DNA from: Methylosinus sp. C49
Lineage (GTDB): Bacteria > Pseudomonadota > Alphaproteobacteria > Rhizobiales > Beijerinckiaceae
DNA length: 64,000 bases
Direction: 5' to 3'
Assembly (NCBI RefSeq): GCF_009936375.1
Contig: NZ_AP022332.1
Location: 248,001 to 312,000 of the forward strand
Of the stretch, positions 1 to 8,597 are shown one piece after another. Numbering within the stretch: position 1 is the stretch's first letter; each line of letters begins with the position of its first letter. The translations under genes and the position numbers were made by a program. Under the pieces are notes generated by a model. It was given only the letters and a program-made list of their open reading frames with translations, did no database searches and was not told the origin of the DNA.

Positions 1-53
1 CGCAGCGCGGCTTCTACGATTACCGCAGCGGCACGCCGGTCCCGACCCGCTGA
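1..53 (+). CDS. 3-hydroxyacyl-CoA dehydrogenase, C-terminal end (partial)
   Basis: Only the last 16 codons and the TGA at 51-53 are inside the window. They read QRGFYDYRSGTPVPTR, which resembles the closing residues of 3-hydroxyacyl/3-hydroxybutyryl-CoA dehydrogenases (a GRGFYDY motif followed by PVPTR). Such enzymes reduce acetoacetyl-CoA or oxidise 3-hydroxybutyryl-CoA with NAD(P). That would suit an organism with the ethylmalonyl-CoA genes and the phasin seen further on. With so short a piece the identification rests on motif resemblance only. Confidence 0.55.
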   Translation, partial: QRGFYDYRSGTPVPTR

Positions 54-98
54 GGCGACGCCTGGAGCAAGGCCGCACGGCCGGAATGCTCCGGGCTT

Positions 99-380
99 TC
101 AGAATCCGAGCTCGCTGTGTGAGCCGAGGCGCACCAATTCCAGCCTTTCAGCGTCAGGCTTGCGGTATATGAGCAATAGGTCGGGGCGAAGGTGGCAATC
201 TCTGTGATCCTTCCATTCCCCGATCAATTCATGGTCGCAATATCGCGCTGGCAACGGCTGATCTGCCGCCAGAAGGTTGACGGCGTCCAAAAGCAGCTGA
301 TCGATTTTCTTGCCCAGCACCCCTGACCGTTCACGCCGATAATCGTGCCGGAAGCGCGAGGTGTATTTAATCGCCCGCAT
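99..380 (-). CDS. YafQ/RelE-family toxin of a type II toxin-antitoxin pair
   Basis: A 93-residue basic protein with the RelE/YafQ layout: an N-terminal MRAIKYTSRFRHDYRR stretch, a central HELIGEWKDHRDCHLRPDLLLIYR segment typical of YafQ mRNA interferases, and a C-terminal LVRLGSHSELGF. The RDCHL..DLLLIY part and the final SHSELF-type end carry the catalytic His/Asp region in this family. It is expected to cleave mRNA on the ribosome when its antitoxin is degraded. It starts inside the end of the antitoxin gene (14 bp overlap), so the pair is translationally coupled. Family assignment is firm; activity is inferred. Confidence 0.85.
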   Translation of the reverse strand: MRAIKYTSRFRHDYRRERSGVLGKKIDQLLLDAVNLLAADQPLPARYCDHELIGEWKDHRDCHLRPDLLLIYRKPDAERLELVRLGSHSELGF

Positions 381-627
381 TCAGGCTCTGGAGCAGGTTT
401 TCAGGGGCGCCGACATCGACGAGCTCACCACGGCGAGCGGCCTTCATAGCCTCGACCGTTTCAGCGTTCGGCACGAGCAGCTCGAACGGCAAGGTCTTGT
501 CCGTCGCGATCCGAACCATCATGAGCCGGAACGCATCGGACACAGTCAGGCCGATGGTCGCCAGCACGGCGGCGGCTTCCTCTTTCACATGCTCGTCGAT
601 GCGCGCACGGACGACGGTGTTGGTCAT
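367..627 (-). CDS. RelB/DinJ-family antitoxin
   Basis: An 86-residue protein starting MTNTVVRARIDEHVKEEA, followed by a GLTVSDAFRLMMVRIA helix. This is the ribbon-helix-helix DNA-binding half of RelB/DinJ antitoxins; the C-terminal part should wrap the toxin. I chose the ATG at 625-627 because AAGGAG lies just upstream and the family starts at this point; an upstream start at 657 would add 10 unrelated residues. It should neutralise the neighbouring toxin and repress the shared promoter. The toxin follows with a 14 bp overlap. Confidence 0.85.
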   Translation of the reverse strand: MTNTVVRARIDEHVKEEAAAVLATIGLTVSDAFRLMMVRIATDKTLPFELLVPNAETVEAMKAARRGELVDVGAPENLLQSLNAGD

Positions 628-678
628 GGCTCGTCTCCTTGGGCCACAATGTAGCACATGCGGCAGCCCCTTCGATAG

Positions 679-1308
679 TCAGGCCTGCGGCCTGCCGGGA
701 GCGACGCCCTCCGTCGCGCGTCTCTCGCGTCGCGACGCCGCAGGAATCGCTCGCGCGGCCAATAGCGCGGCGGTCGCTGCGGCGTAGAGCAGGGGCTCCG
801 CCGGCCAGGATTTCACGATCAGCAGAAAATGCGTCGCCGCCAATATGGCGGCGACATAGACGAGCCGGTGCAGCCGCGCCCAGGCCGCGGCCCCGAGCCG
901 ACGGATCGCGGCGTTGCTGGAGGTCGCGGCCAAAGGGACGAGGATGACGAAAGCCGCCATGCCGATCGTCACATAGGGCCGCTTCAAAATATCGCGGCCG
1001 ATGGCGGTCCAGTCGAGTCCATGGTCCAACGCGACATAGGCGGAAAGATGCAACGCCGCGTAATAAAAGGCGAGCAGTCCCAGCGCACGGCGATAGCGCA
1101 AGAGATCGACGCCCGCCGCGCGGCGCAGCGGCGCGATCAGCAGGCACAGCAGCAGAAAGCGCAGCGACCAGAGCCCGAGCCCCTGCTCGAGCGTCTTGAT
1201 CGGCTCCGGCCCCAGCCGGTCCTGAAGGCCGAGATAGAAGGTCCAGGCCGCCGGGATGAGGCCCGCGACGTAGACGGCGAGCTTCGGGATGCGGAGAGCG
1301 GCGCGCAT
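679..1308 (-). CDS. msrQ: MsrQ, heme-binding membrane subunit of the MsrPQ methionine sulfoxide reductase
   Basis: A 209-residue integral membrane protein of the YedZ/MsrQ type (ferric-reductase-like fold). Hydrophobic helices occur at about residues 10-28, 43-63, 75-95, 110-130, 145-165 and 170-190. Histidines in AALHLSAYV and in the RLHRLVYVAAILAATHFL helix are the likely heme ligands. It passes electrons from the quinone pool or flavin reductase to periplasmic MsrP. The ATG at 1306-1308 begins one base after the msrP stop codon, so the two genes form an operon; a longer reading to 1371 would lie inside msrP. Confidence 0.93.
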   Translation of the reverse strand: MRAALRIPKLAVYVAGLIPAAWTFYLGLQDRLGPEPIKTLEQGLGLWSLRFLLLCLLIAPLRRAAGVDLLRYRRALGLLAFYYAALHLSAYVALDHGLDWTAIGRDILKRPYVTIGMAAFVILVPLAATSSNAAIRRLGAAAWARLHRLVYVAAILAATHFLLIVKSWPAEPLLYAAATAALLAARAIPAASRRERRATEGVAPGRPQA

Positions 1309-1309
1309 G

Positions 1310-2245
1310 TCAGAAATACCGCTCGAGGTCCATGCCGCCATAGAGCGAGGCGACCTGATCGCCATAGCCATTATACATCAGCGTCGGCCGCCTTTTGGCG
1401 AAGAGCCCGCCCTCGCCGATGCGCCGCTCCGTCGCCTGGCTCCAGCGCGGATGCTCGACGTTCGGATTGACGTTGGAATAGAAGCCGTATTCGCGCGGAT
1501 TTTGAATGTTCCAGGACGTTTTGGGCTGCGACTCCACCAGCGAGATGCGCACGATGGATTTGATGCCCTTGAAGCCATATTTCCACGGAACCACTAGCCG
1601 CAGCGGCGCGCCATTCTGATTGGGCAGCGTCTCGCCATAGAGGCCGGTGGCGAGAATTGTGAGCGGATGCAGCGCCTCGTCGAGCCGCAGCCCCTCGACA
1701 TAGGGCCAGGGCAGAAGCTGCAGCAGGCCCTTCTGGCCGGGCATCTCCTCCGGCCGCACCAGAGTCTCGAACGCCACATATTTGGCGGAGCCAAAAGGCT
1801 CAGCGCGCTTCAATATCTCGGAGAGCTGGACGCCGATCCAGGGAATGACCATGGACCAGCCCTCGACACAGCGCATCCGATAGACGCGCTCCTCGAGAGC
1901 GGACGGCTTTATGAGATCCTCGAGCTGGTAATCGGCCGGCTTGGCGACGAGCCCGTCGATCCGCACCTTCCACGGCTTGGTAGTGAGCCTATGGGCGTTG
2001 TCGGCCGGATCGCCCTTGCGGCCGCCGAACTCATAGAAATTATTATAGGCGAGCACATCCGCCCGCGGCGTCTTCGGCTCGTCCGTCGAGAAAGGGCTGC
2101 GCATGGCGGCGAGCGGCGCCGCTCGCGCCGCGCCCGCGAAAGCGAGGCCCGCGCCGAATCCGGCGAGAAACTCGCGCCGCCGCAGATAGAGGGAGCGCGG
2201 CGTGATCTCGGATGGGGCGATTTCGGGCGAATGACGAATCAGCAT
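1310..2245 (-). CDS. msrP: MsrP, periplasmic molybdopterin protein-methionine-sulfoxide reductase
   Basis: A 311-residue YedY/MsrP protein of usual length. A twin-arginine signal ([13 protein letters not shown], residues about 25-45) predicts folded export by the Tat system. The sulfite-oxidase-fold core contains [14 protein letters not shown], whose cysteine coordinates molybdenum, and a late [18 protein letters not shown] segment. The enzyme repairs oxidised methionines in envelope proteins using electrons from MsrQ, encoded directly downstream with a one-base gap. Envelope oxidative damage is a plausible trigger, but no regulatory site was recognised. Confidence 0.95.
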   Translation of the reverse strand: MLIRHSPEIAPSEITPRSLYLRRREFLAGFGAGLAFAGAARAAPLAAMRSPFSTDEPKTPRADVLAYNNFYEFGGRKGDPADNAHRLTTKPWKVRIDGLVAKPADYQLEDLIKPSALEERVYRMRCVEGWSMVIPWIGVQLSEILKRAEPFGSAKYVAFETLVRPEEMPGQKGLLQLLPWPYVEGLRLDEALHPLTILATGLYGETLPNQNGAPLRLVVPWKYGFKGIKSIVRISLVESQPKTSWNIQNPREYGFYSNVNPNVEHPRWSQATERRIGEGGLFAKRRPTLMYNGYGDQVASLYGGMDLERYF

Positions 2246-2267
2246 TTGCGCCTCGGGCGAAAAGAAA

Positions 2268-2296
2268 GAGCGGCGGCCCTCATGGGTCCGCCGCTC
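2268..2296 (-). terminator. Rho-independent terminator after rpoH
   Basis: A perfect 9 bp inverted repeat (GAGCGGCGG / CCGCCGCTC) extended by CCC-TCAT-GGG with one bulged base. On the minus strand, the direction of rpoH, it is followed by a T-rich run (TTTCTTTT). It lies 50 bases past the rpoH stop and separates it from msrP. Confidence 0.8.
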
Positions 2297-2345
2297 CTAT
2301 TTCGTCATCCGGCGCGAGAGCGTTACGCCGCTCTCGGCCTTCGTA

Positions 2346-3236
2346 TCAAAGCGAGGCCGCGGGCAGCGCCTCGAGCCTGGCAATTCCGGCGCGCACCGCG
2401 GACTGCACCTTCTCAAAGGCCCGGACCTCGATCTGCCGCACGCGCTCGCGGGAGACGCCGAACTCCTCGGACAAATCCTCGAGCGTCACCGGATCTTCGG
2501 AGAGGCGGCGCGCCTCGAAGATGCGGCGCTCGCGCGGGTTGAGCACGGTCAGCGCGCCGCGCAGCGCGTCCAGCCGATTGTCGCTCTCCTCCTGATGCAT
2601 GAGCACATGCTCCTGATCGGTGGAGGCGTCGTCGACCAGCCAGTCCTGCCACTCGCCTTCGCCTTCCTCGCGCAGCGGCGCGTTCAGCGAGGCGTCGCCG
2701 GCCATGCGGCGATTCATCTCGATGACGTCCTGCTTCGAGACGCCGAGGCGGGTGGCGATCGTCGCGACATGCTCTGGCGTGAGATCGCCGTCCTCGAAGG
2801 CTGAGATTTTGCTCTTGGCCTTGCGGAGATTGAAGAACAGCTTCTTCTGGCTCGCCGTGGTGCCCATTTTCACGAGCGACCAGGAGCGCAGGATATATTC
2901 CTGAATCGAGGCGCGGATCCACCACATGGCGTAGGTGGCCAAGCGAAAGCCGCGGTCCGGCTCGAAGCGCTTGACGGCCTGCATCAAGCCGACATTGCCC
3001 TCGGACACGATCTCGCCGATCGGCAGGCCATAGCCGCGATAGCCCATGGCGATCTTGGCGACGAGCCGAAGGTGGGATGTGACGAGCTTTTGCGCGGCCT
3101 GTGGGTCCTCGTGCTCGCGCCAGCGCTTTGCGAGCATATATTCTTCCTGCGGCTCCAGCATGGGGAACCGGCGGATCTCGGCGAGGTACCGCGCGAGGCC
3201 GCTTTCACCGGAGACGATGGGCAGGGCGTTCGCCAT
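2346..3236 (-). CDS. rpoH: RNA polymerase heat-shock sigma factor RpoH (sigma-32)
   Basis: A 296-residue group-3 sigma factor. Region 2 contains LRLVAKIAMGYRGYGLPIGEIVSEGN and the -10-binding RLATYAMWWIRASIQEYIL. The RpoH box SQKKLFFNLR follows at about residue 130, and region 4 ends with the helix-turn-helix LEDLSEEFGVSRERVRQIE. The RpoH box separates it from the housekeeping sigma factor. It directs transcription of chaperone and protease genes. Start: the ATG at 3236 has AGGAGG five bases upstream; an in-frame GTG at 3242 lies inside that ribosome-binding site, so I rejected it. Alphaproteobacteria often carry more than one RpoH, so this may be one of two. Confidence 0.95.
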   Translation of the reverse strand: MANALPIVSGESGLARYLAEIRRFPMLEPQEEYMLAKRWREHEDPQAAQKLVTSHLRLVAKIAMGYRGYGLPIGEIVSEGNVGLMQAVKRFEPDRGFRLATYAMWWIRASIQEYILRSWSLVKMGTTASQKKLFFNLRKAKSKISAFEDGDLTPEHVATIATRLGVSKQDVIEMNRRMAGDASLNAPLREEGEGEWQDWLVDDASTDQEHVLMHQEESDNRLDALRGALTVLNPRERRIFEARRLSEDPVTLEDLSEEFGVSRERVRQIEVRAFEKVQSAVRAGIARLEALPAASL

Positions 3237-3567
3237 TTTCACCTCCTGACGGGCCCCCGCTATGCGGCGAGCCCGTAATGCGCGACCGCAAGCGCCGGCC
3301 GCAACGCCTCAATATAGACCGATCCGAGCATGGCCGAAAGATGGCTCTTCGCTAAGCGCCAAATGGCCGCCGGGTTAAATTTCTGTAATATGCGTAGGGG
3401 CGTCGCAAAGGGGGCGTCGCAGATTGCCAACGCTACTTAGCGCGCGGCGGCGCGGTGTCACGCGCAGAGGCGGCGCAGGCGCGGACGATGCGCGAATGCG
3501 AATGCGTCTACCTCTTGCGGATGCTAATCTCCACCTATGCTCTGTCGAAACGACCCGAGGTTGCGCT
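3237..3567. other. Gene-free interval between rpoH and the mazEF-type pair
   Basis: This 331 bp stretch separates divergent genes and should hold the rpoH promoter and the promoter of the toxin-antitoxin pair. I see a short direct repeat (GGGGCGTCGCA, near 3397-3422) but no promoter matching a consensus well enough to name. Confidence 0.5.
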
Positions 3568-3798
3568 ATGCAGAAGAAGGTGACGATCACGATCGACGAA
3601 GCGGTTTATGACGGCTTGGTCCGTGTCATTGGACGAAGGAAGATCAGCCGCTTCCTCGAGGATTTGGCGCGACCGCATGTGTTGAGCGACGATCTCGCCG
3701 ACGCCTATCGCGCGATGGCGGCGGATGCGACGCGCGAGCAGGAGGCGCTGGACTGGAGCGAGGCTCTGATCGTGGACGCGCGCAATGCTGCGCGGTGA
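3568..3798 (+). CDS. MazE-like antitoxin
   Basis: A 76-residue protein, [17 protein letters not shown]..., with an N-terminal beta-strand plus helix typical of ribbon-helix-helix/MazE-type antitoxins and an acidic C-terminus ([14 protein letters not shown]) suited to binding a basic toxin. I took the ATG at 3568, which begins at the conserved strand; a reading from 3424 would add 48 arginine-rich residues with no family support. It overlaps the downstream PemK/MazF toxin by 14 bp, the usual coupling. It should neutralise that toxin and repress the operon. Confidence 0.8.
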   Translation: MQKKVTITIDEAVYDGLVRVIGRRKISRFLEDLARPHVLSDDLADAYRAMAADATREQEALDWSEALIVDARNAAR

Positions 3799-4105
3799 GG
3801 TTTGGTGGATCGACTTCGACTCCTCGAAAGGGGGCGAGATACGCAAGCTCAGGCCAGCCGTCATCGTCAGCAACGACGCCGCCAACGCCGCCTTGAACCG
3901 GGTGCAGGTCGTGCCACTGACCAGCAACACCGGGAGGCTCTATCCGAGCGAAGCCGTGGTCTCCATCGGCGCCAAGCAGAGCAAAGCGATGGCGGATCAA
4001 TTGACGACCGCAGCGAAGGAACGGTTCAGAGATCGCCTCGGGAAGCTATCGCGAGACGATATGGAGGCCGTCGAGCGAGCGATTAGAGTCCAGCTCGCTC
4101 TCTAA
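3785..4105 (+). CDS. MazF/PemK-family mRNA interferase toxin
   Basis: A 106-residue PemK/MazF endoribonuclease. The signature N-terminus [11 protein letters not shown], the RPAVIVSN strand and the [11 protein letters not shown] strand are all present. [23 protein letters not shown] matches the MazF segment around the DQ..T motif. It cuts single-stranded mRNA at short motifs once its antitoxin is lost. Length is normal and nothing looks broken. It forms a two-gene operon with the overlapping antitoxin and is the second toxin-antitoxin pair within 4 kb. Confidence 0.92.
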   Translation: MLRGEVWWIDFDSSKGGEIRKLRPAVIVSNDAANAALNRVQVVPLTSNTGRLYPSEAVVSIGAKQSKAMADQLTTAAKERFRDRLGKLSRDDMEAVERAIRVQLAL

Positions 4106-4112
4106 AGTGTTT

Positions 4113-4556
4113 TCAAGCGAAGCCTGAACCGGCCGGGGCGACGCGCCAGAACTCCGCGGCGCCGGGCGGGAGCGTCGCCAGCATGCGATCGAATTCCGCC
4201 TCGTCCACGCAGGCGCGCAGAGCGCCGGCGACATCGACGATGGCGCTGTCGGGCGAAAAATTATGGTCGCGCCGCAATGATCGGACTTCCTCGGTCAGCG
4301 CCGCTCGGGACGAGAATGCGCGCGGCGGCTCCTCCACGTCCCAATCGGCGACGAAGATCGCGCGCAGCACCGGAGGAAGCGCGCCGGCGAAGCGAATGGC
4401 GTCAGAAATTTCGAGACGACGGCGGAATGTCAGCAGGACGCTCTGCGCCGTCGTATAGGCCTGATTGCGCGTCGCCAGCCCCGTTCGTTCGACGACGAGC
4501 CGCAGGAAGCGCTCGAACTCCTCTGAGGCGTGCTGATACTCCATCGGAATCGGCAT
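4113..4556 (-). CDS. DUF2267 domain-containing protein
   Basis: A 147-residue soluble protein matching DUF2267. It has the motif EFERFLRLVVERTGLATRNQAYTTAQSVLLTFRRRLEISDAIRFAGALPPVLRAIFVADW in several helices, with the typical LP-L-P-RA-F pattern. A second acidic helical part with FDRMLATLPPGAAEFWRV follows. Function is unknown; the family is common in alphaproteobacteria and often sits near stress genes. The start at 4556 gives the whole domain; MEYQH four codons later is possible. It runs convergently with mazF, 7 bp away. Confidence 0.8.
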   Translation of the reverse strand: MPIPMEYQHASEEFERFLRLVVERTGLATRNQAYTTAQSVLLTFRRRLEISDAIRFAGALPPVLRAIFVADWDVEEPPRAFSSRAALTEEVRSLRRDHNFSPDSAIVDVAGALRACVDEAEFDRMLATLPPGAAEFWRVAPAGSGFA

Positions 4557-4580
4557 GGCTCGTCGTCTCGTCGTAGCGGG

Positions 4581-5612
4581 TCAGCTCGCTTCGAGCGCCC
4601 TCTGCAAAGCCGTGAGGTCTTCCGGCAATTCGCTCTCGAACATCAGCTCCTCGCGCGTCACCGGATGGGTGAAGCCGAGCGAGGCGGCGTGCAGCGCCTG
4701 GCGGCCGAGCGTTTCCACGGCGGCGCGGGCGGCGGGGGAGAGCAGCGCGGTCTTGGTCTTGAAGCCGGCGCCATAGGCAGCGTCGCCGATCAACGGATGA
4801 CCGATATGGGCCATATGCACGCGAATCTGATGCGTGCGGCCGGTCTCCAGCTGGCAGGCCACCAGCGAAGCGGGTCCGAAGCTCTCGACCAGCTCCCAAT
4901 GCGTCACCGCCTCGCGACCGCGCTCCTCGGGCACGACGGCCATTTTCTCGCGTTGGGTCGAGTGGCGGCCGATGGGCGCCTCGATCACGCCATGGCGGCG
5001 CTCCGGCGCGCCCCAGACAAAGGCGAGATATTCGCGCACCAGATGCAGCTTGCGGCCATGATCCTCGAAGAGGCGCGACAGGCCCTTATGCGCGGCGTCG
5101 GTCTTGGCGACGACCAGCAGGCCGGAGGTGTCCTTGTCGATGCGATGCACGATGCCGGGCTTTTTGACGCCGCCTATGCCCGAGAGGCTCGCGCCGCAAT
5201 GGGCGAGCAGCGCGTTGACCAGCGTTCCCGTCTCATGGCCATGGGCGGGATGCACCACCAGCCCGGCGGGCTTGTCGACGACCAGAAGATGCGCGTCCTC
5301 GAACACGACATTCAGCGGAATATTCTCGGGCTGCGGCTCGGCGGGCTCTGGCGGCGGCACGGCGAGGGTGACGGAATCGCCTGCGGCGAGACGCCGGCTG
5401 GCGTCGCGCGCGGCTGCGGCGCCGATCGTCAGCCGTCCATCCTCGATCAGCGCTTTCAGCCGCGTGCGGGAGAGATGGGCGGCGACGAGCTCCGGCCGCT
5501 CGGCGAGGAAGCGGTCGAGCCGCGCCCCCGCCGCCTCCGGCGGAACCTCGAAGGAGAACAGAATATCGTCTTCCTCTTCGATCAAAGCGATTTCTGCGGC
5601 GCCTTCGCGCAT
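4581..5612 (-). CDS. rluD: RluA/RluD-family 23S rRNA pseudouridine synthase
   Basis: A 343-residue RluA-family enzyme. An S4 RNA-binding domain (about residues 27-90, LDRFLAERPEL...SRTRLKALIEDGRLTI) is followed by the synthase domain, with the catalytic aspartate in HRIDKDTSGLLVVAK (about residue 160). ETGRTHQIRVHMAHIGHPLIGD is the conserved substrate-pocket motif. S4 plus RluA points to RluD, which modifies helix 69 of 23S rRNA, though RluC-like specificity cannot be ruled out. It is divergent from the flavoprotein gene with only about 70 bp between. Confidence 0.9.
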   Translation of the reverse strand: MREGAAEIALIEEEDDILFSFEVPPEAAGARLDRFLAERPELVAAHLSRTRLKALIEDGRLTIGAAAARDASRRLAAGDSVTLAVPPPEPAEPQPENIPLNVVFEDAHLLVVDKPAGLVVHPAHGHETGTLVNALLAHCGASLSGIGGVKKPGIVHRIDKDTSGLLVVAKTDAAHKGLSRLFEDHGRKLHLVREYLAFVWGAPERRHGVIEAPIGRHSTQREKMAVVPEERGREAVTHWELVESFGPASLVACQLETGRTHQIRVHMAHIGHPLIGDAAYGAGFKTKTALLSPAARAAVETLGRQALHAASLGFTHPVTREELMFESELPEDLTALQRALEAS

Positions 5613-5683
5613 GGATTTCCTTCTCGTGCTGTCGGCGTGCTAACCAGCGCGCCTGTCCTCGTTTTCGCATCGGAGCCCGCGCC

Positions 5684-6916
5684 ATAACGCCCGCCCCTTC
5701 CTCGCCGAAATGCGTCGTCATCGGCGGCGGACCGGCCGGCCTGTTCGCCGCGGACCTGCTCTCGCGGCAAGGCGCGAGCGTGACCGTCTATGAGCGCAAG
5801 CCGAGCGTCGCCCGCAAATTTCTGATGGCCGGGCGCGGCGGCCTCAATATCACGCATAGCGAGCCGCTCGATAGATTTATCGCCCGTTATGGCGAAGCTG
5901 CAGATCGGCTCGGCCCGATCATCGGAGCCTTTCCGCCGCAGAGCCTGCGCGATTATTGCGCGGAGCTGGGAGAGGAAACCTTCGTCGGCTCGAGCGGGCG
6001 CGTCTTCCCAAAGAGCTTCAAGGCCTCGCCTCTGTTGCGGGCGCTGCTCGGGCGGCTCGCCGCCAATGGCGTGCGCATCGAGACGCGCGCCAGTTTCGAG
6101 GGCTTTGCCGAGAGCGGCGCATCGCTGATCGCGGATGCGAGCGGCGCGCGCCGCGAGATCGCCGCCGAGGCCGTGATTCTGGCGCTGGGCGGCGCCTCCT
6201 GGCCGCGGCTCGGCGCCGATGGCGGCTGGGTCGAAACGCTGCGGGCGAAGGGCGTCGAGATCGCGCCGCTCCTTCCCGCCAATTGCGCCGTCGTCATCGA
6301 TTGGCCCGCCGATTTCGCAAAGGCCTTCGAGGGGACGCCGCTGAAGACGATCGCTCTACGTCATGGCGAGGCGCGCAGTCTCGGCGATATCGTCGTCACG
6401 CGAAGGGGAATCGAGGGCGGTCCCGTCTATGCGCTCGCTTCCGCGCTCGGACGCGCGCTCGCGCGCGGCGAGGGCGCCACACTGCATGTCGATCTGCGCC
6501 CCAGCAGCACGGCGGAAACGCTCGCGCAAAGGCTCGCGCGCCCGCGTGAAAAGCAATCGCTCGCGACATTTTTGTGCAAGACGCTGCGGCTGACGAAATT
6601 GGAGATCGCGCTGCTGCGCCTCTGCGGGCCATTGCCGCAGGCGCCGGACGCGCTGGCGGAGCGCGTGAAAAATCTGCCGCTCGCCATTGTCGCGACGGCG
6701 GGCCTCGAGCGGGCGATCTCCACCGCCGGCGGCGTGCGCTTCGCGGCGCTCGACGACGATCTGATGCTGAAAAAGCTTCCCGGCGTCTTCGTCGCCGGCG
6801 AGATGCTGGATTTCGACGCGCCCACCGGCGGCTATCTGCTTCAGGCGAGCTTTTCGAGCGCTTTCGTGGCGGCGCGCGGCGTTGCGTGGCGCCTCGGACT
6901 GGCGGAGCCGAAATGA
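5684..6916 (+). CDS. TIGR03862/BaiN-like NAD(P)/FAD-dependent flavoprotein, start codon abnormal
   Basis: A FAD-binding oxidoreductase of about 410 residues. The dinucleotide-binding motif CVVIGGGPAGLFAADLL lies at about residues 10-26, followed by RKFLMAGRGGLNITH, a hallmark of the HI0933/BaiN group, and the C-terminal FVAGEMLDFDAPTGGYLLQ that closes around FAD. The earliest normal start is GTG at 5780, which would remove the essential GGGPAG motif. The open frame continues upstream without a stop, and the natural family start falls on ATA at 5684-5686 (ATA ACG CCC GCC). Either a non-standard initiation codon is used or an ATG was lost. Substrate unknown. Confidence 0.8.
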   Translation: MTPAPSSPKCVVIGGGPAGLFAADLLSRQGASVTVYERKPSVARKFLMAGRGGLNITHSEPLDRFIARYGEAADRLGPIIGAFPPQSLRDYCAELGEETFVGSSGRVFPKSFKASPLLRALLGRLAANGVRIETRASFEGFAESGASLIADASGARREIAAEAVILALGGASWPRLGADGGWVETLRAKGVEIAPLLPANCAVVIDWPADFAKAFEGTPLKTIALRHGEARSLGDIVVTRRGIEGGPVYALASALGRALARGEGATLHVDLRPSSTAETLAQRLARPREKQSLATFLCKTLRLTKLEIALLRLCGPLPQAPDALAERVKNLPLAIVATAGLERAISTAGGVRFAALDDDLMLKKLPGVFVAGEMLDFDAPTGGYLLQASFSSAFVAARGVAWRLGLAEPK

Positions 6917-7076
6917 CGACCTCTCGCTTTCCTCTGCCGTAGCACATCGTTTCTGTGGGATCGGCGCCGGCGAGCGAATTTCGCCGAATCGACAAAAGTC
7001 GCAACTAAGCCCATTGCTTCTATAGGAATTATAATCTTTAATGGCGGGTAATGTTTCGCACGAGGGGGATCATTCC

Positions 7077-7805
7077 ATGACGGCTGCGGCTGCGGAGGCG
7101 TTCATTGCGGCGCCGGAAACGATCACGACGACGGGAGAGTTTCGCACCACCCAATCGCTTCTGCTGCCCGACGGCGGCCGCCCCAACTATGCGGTTGGCG
7201 TCGCGGCGGCGCTCGCCTATGCGCTGCTCCTGACCGCGGCGGTGAATTTCGCGCTGCCGCATACGGAGCCGACGACGGAAGAGCCGCTCGAGCTGGTCGT
7301 CGTCCCGAGCCCTGCGGTCGATCAGCCGCCGCCGGAGGAGATTCCGCAGCCCGAGGAGATCGACGACACGCCGCCGCCGCCCGAGGCGATCGAGCCTGTC
7401 GCGCCGATCGAGCCGCCGAAGCCGCCGGCGCCCAAGCCCGTTCCCAAAGTGGTGGAGAAAAAGCCGCCGACGCCGCGCCCCGCCACCGCCGCGCGCCAGG
7501 ACGCCGCGCCGGCGCAGGCCGCGACGGCCAACGCCAATGCGCAGCAATCTATCGCCGCCAATCAATTCCTGTCCTGCATGCAGCGCTCGGCGCGCAACGC
7601 GGCGCCGGACGGGCCGATACCCAAGCATGGCCGCGTCGCCTATCGGGCGACATTCAGCGCCGGCGGCGCGATGACGGGATTCAACATCGTCTCCTCCTCC
7701 GGCAACGCCACGCTGGACGCCATAGCGACGCGCGTCGGCTCGCGCTGCGGCTCGCTGCCGGCGATCGGACGCGTCTTCGCCGTCAGCGGCGGCGTCGTCT
7801 TCTAA
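7077..7805 (+). CDS. tonB: TonB-family energy transducer
   Basis: A 242-residue TonB-like protein: a single membrane helix at about residues 40-58 (VGVAAALAYALLLTAAVNFAL), a long Pro/Glu/Lys-rich periplasmic spacer (about 65-145), and a C-terminal TonB-like fold of about 95 residues (RVAYRATFSAGGAMTGFNIVSSSGNATLD). It transmits proton-motive force from ExbB-ExbD to outer-membrane receptors for iron or other metal chelates. I preferred the ATG at 7077, preceded by GAGGGGG, over one at 7041 with no ribosome-binding site. exbB and exbD follow directly. The C-terminal domain is divergent and its receptor partner is not nearby. Confidence 0.85.
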   Translation: MTAAAAEAFIAAPETITTTGEFRTTQSLLLPDGGRPNYAVGVAAALAYALLLTAAVNFALPHTEPTTEEPLELVVVPSPAVDQPPPEEIPQPEEIDDTPPPPEAIEPVAPIEPPKPPAPKPVPKVVEKKPPTPRPATAARQDAAPAQAATANANAQQSIAANQFLSCMQRSARNAAPDGPIPKHGRVAYRATFSAGGAMTGFNIVSSSGNATLDAIATRVGSRCGSLPAIGRVFAVSGGVVF

Positions 7806-7853
7806 CTCGTTCGCCGCAAACGTCTCTCTCGCCGACAAAGGACGAAAATCAAG

Positions 7854-8597
7854 ATGAGTGATCCAGCAATCGGCGCGGCTTCCGCCGCCGTCGCCCACGC
7901 CCTCTCGCCGGTCGAGCTGTTTCTGCAGGCGGATTCGATCGTCAAGACCGTCATCGTGCTGCTGCTGCTCGCTTCGGCCTGGGGTTGGGCCGTGATCGCC
8001 GAGAAGCTCATTCGCCTGTCGCTGCTGCATCGCCGCGCCAGCGCGCTCATCGAGAGCGTTCAGAACGATCTTCCGGTGACGGAGGTCGCGCCCGCCTTCC
8101 TCGCCGCGCCGGCCAGCGATCCTCTGGCGCAGGTCTATAAGGCCGCGGTGGAGGAGTATCAGCGCTCGTCCGATCTCGTCGCCTCCGAGGGCCAGCGCGA
8201 CGCTCTGCAGGAGCGCGTGCATCGCGTCTGCGTGCTGGCCAGCGCCGCCGCGATCGATCAGCTTCAGCAGCGTCTGCCGGGGCTCGCCACCATCGGCGCC
8301 GTCGGGCCTTTCGTCGGCCTGTTCGGCACGGTTTGGGGCATTATGAACTCCTTCCAGGGCATCGCCGCCTCCAACAACACCAGCCTCGCCGTGGTCGCGC
8401 CCGGCATCGCCGAGGCGCTGTTCGCCACCGCGCTCGGCCTCGTCGCCGCTATTCCGGCGGTGATCTTCTACAACCGCATCAGCGGCGACATCGGCGCTTA
8501 CGGCAAGCGCGTGACCGCCTTCATCGGCGTCTTCGAGGTCGAGCTGTCCCGTCATCTTTCGCGCAAAGGGGAGCGTCATGGCCTTCGCGTTGCGTAA
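7854..8597 (+). CDS. exbB: ExbB, proton-channel subunit of the TonB energising complex
   Basis: A 247-residue MotA/TolQ/ExbB family protein with three membrane helices: residues about 24-48 ([21 protein letters not shown]), about 143-165 and about 180-200. The conserved [17 protein letters not shown] and [24 protein letters not shown] motifs line the proton pathway. It works with ExbD and the TonB encoded 48 bp upstream. TolQ is the main alternative, but the tonB neighbour and the absence of tolA/tolB favour ExbB. The stop overlaps the exbD start by 20 bp. Confidence 0.93.
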   Translation: MSDPAIGAASAAVAHALSPVELFLQADSIVKTVIVLLLLASAWGWAVIAEKLIRLSLLHRRASALIESVQNDLPVTEVAPAFLAAPASDPLAQVYKAAVEEYQRSSDLVASEGQRDALQERVHRVCVLASAAAIDQLQQRLPGLATIGAVGPFVGLFGTVWGIMNSFQGIAASNNTSLAVVAPGIAEALFATALGLVAAIPAVIFYNRISGDIGAYGKRVTAFIGVFEVELSRHLSRKGERHGLRVA

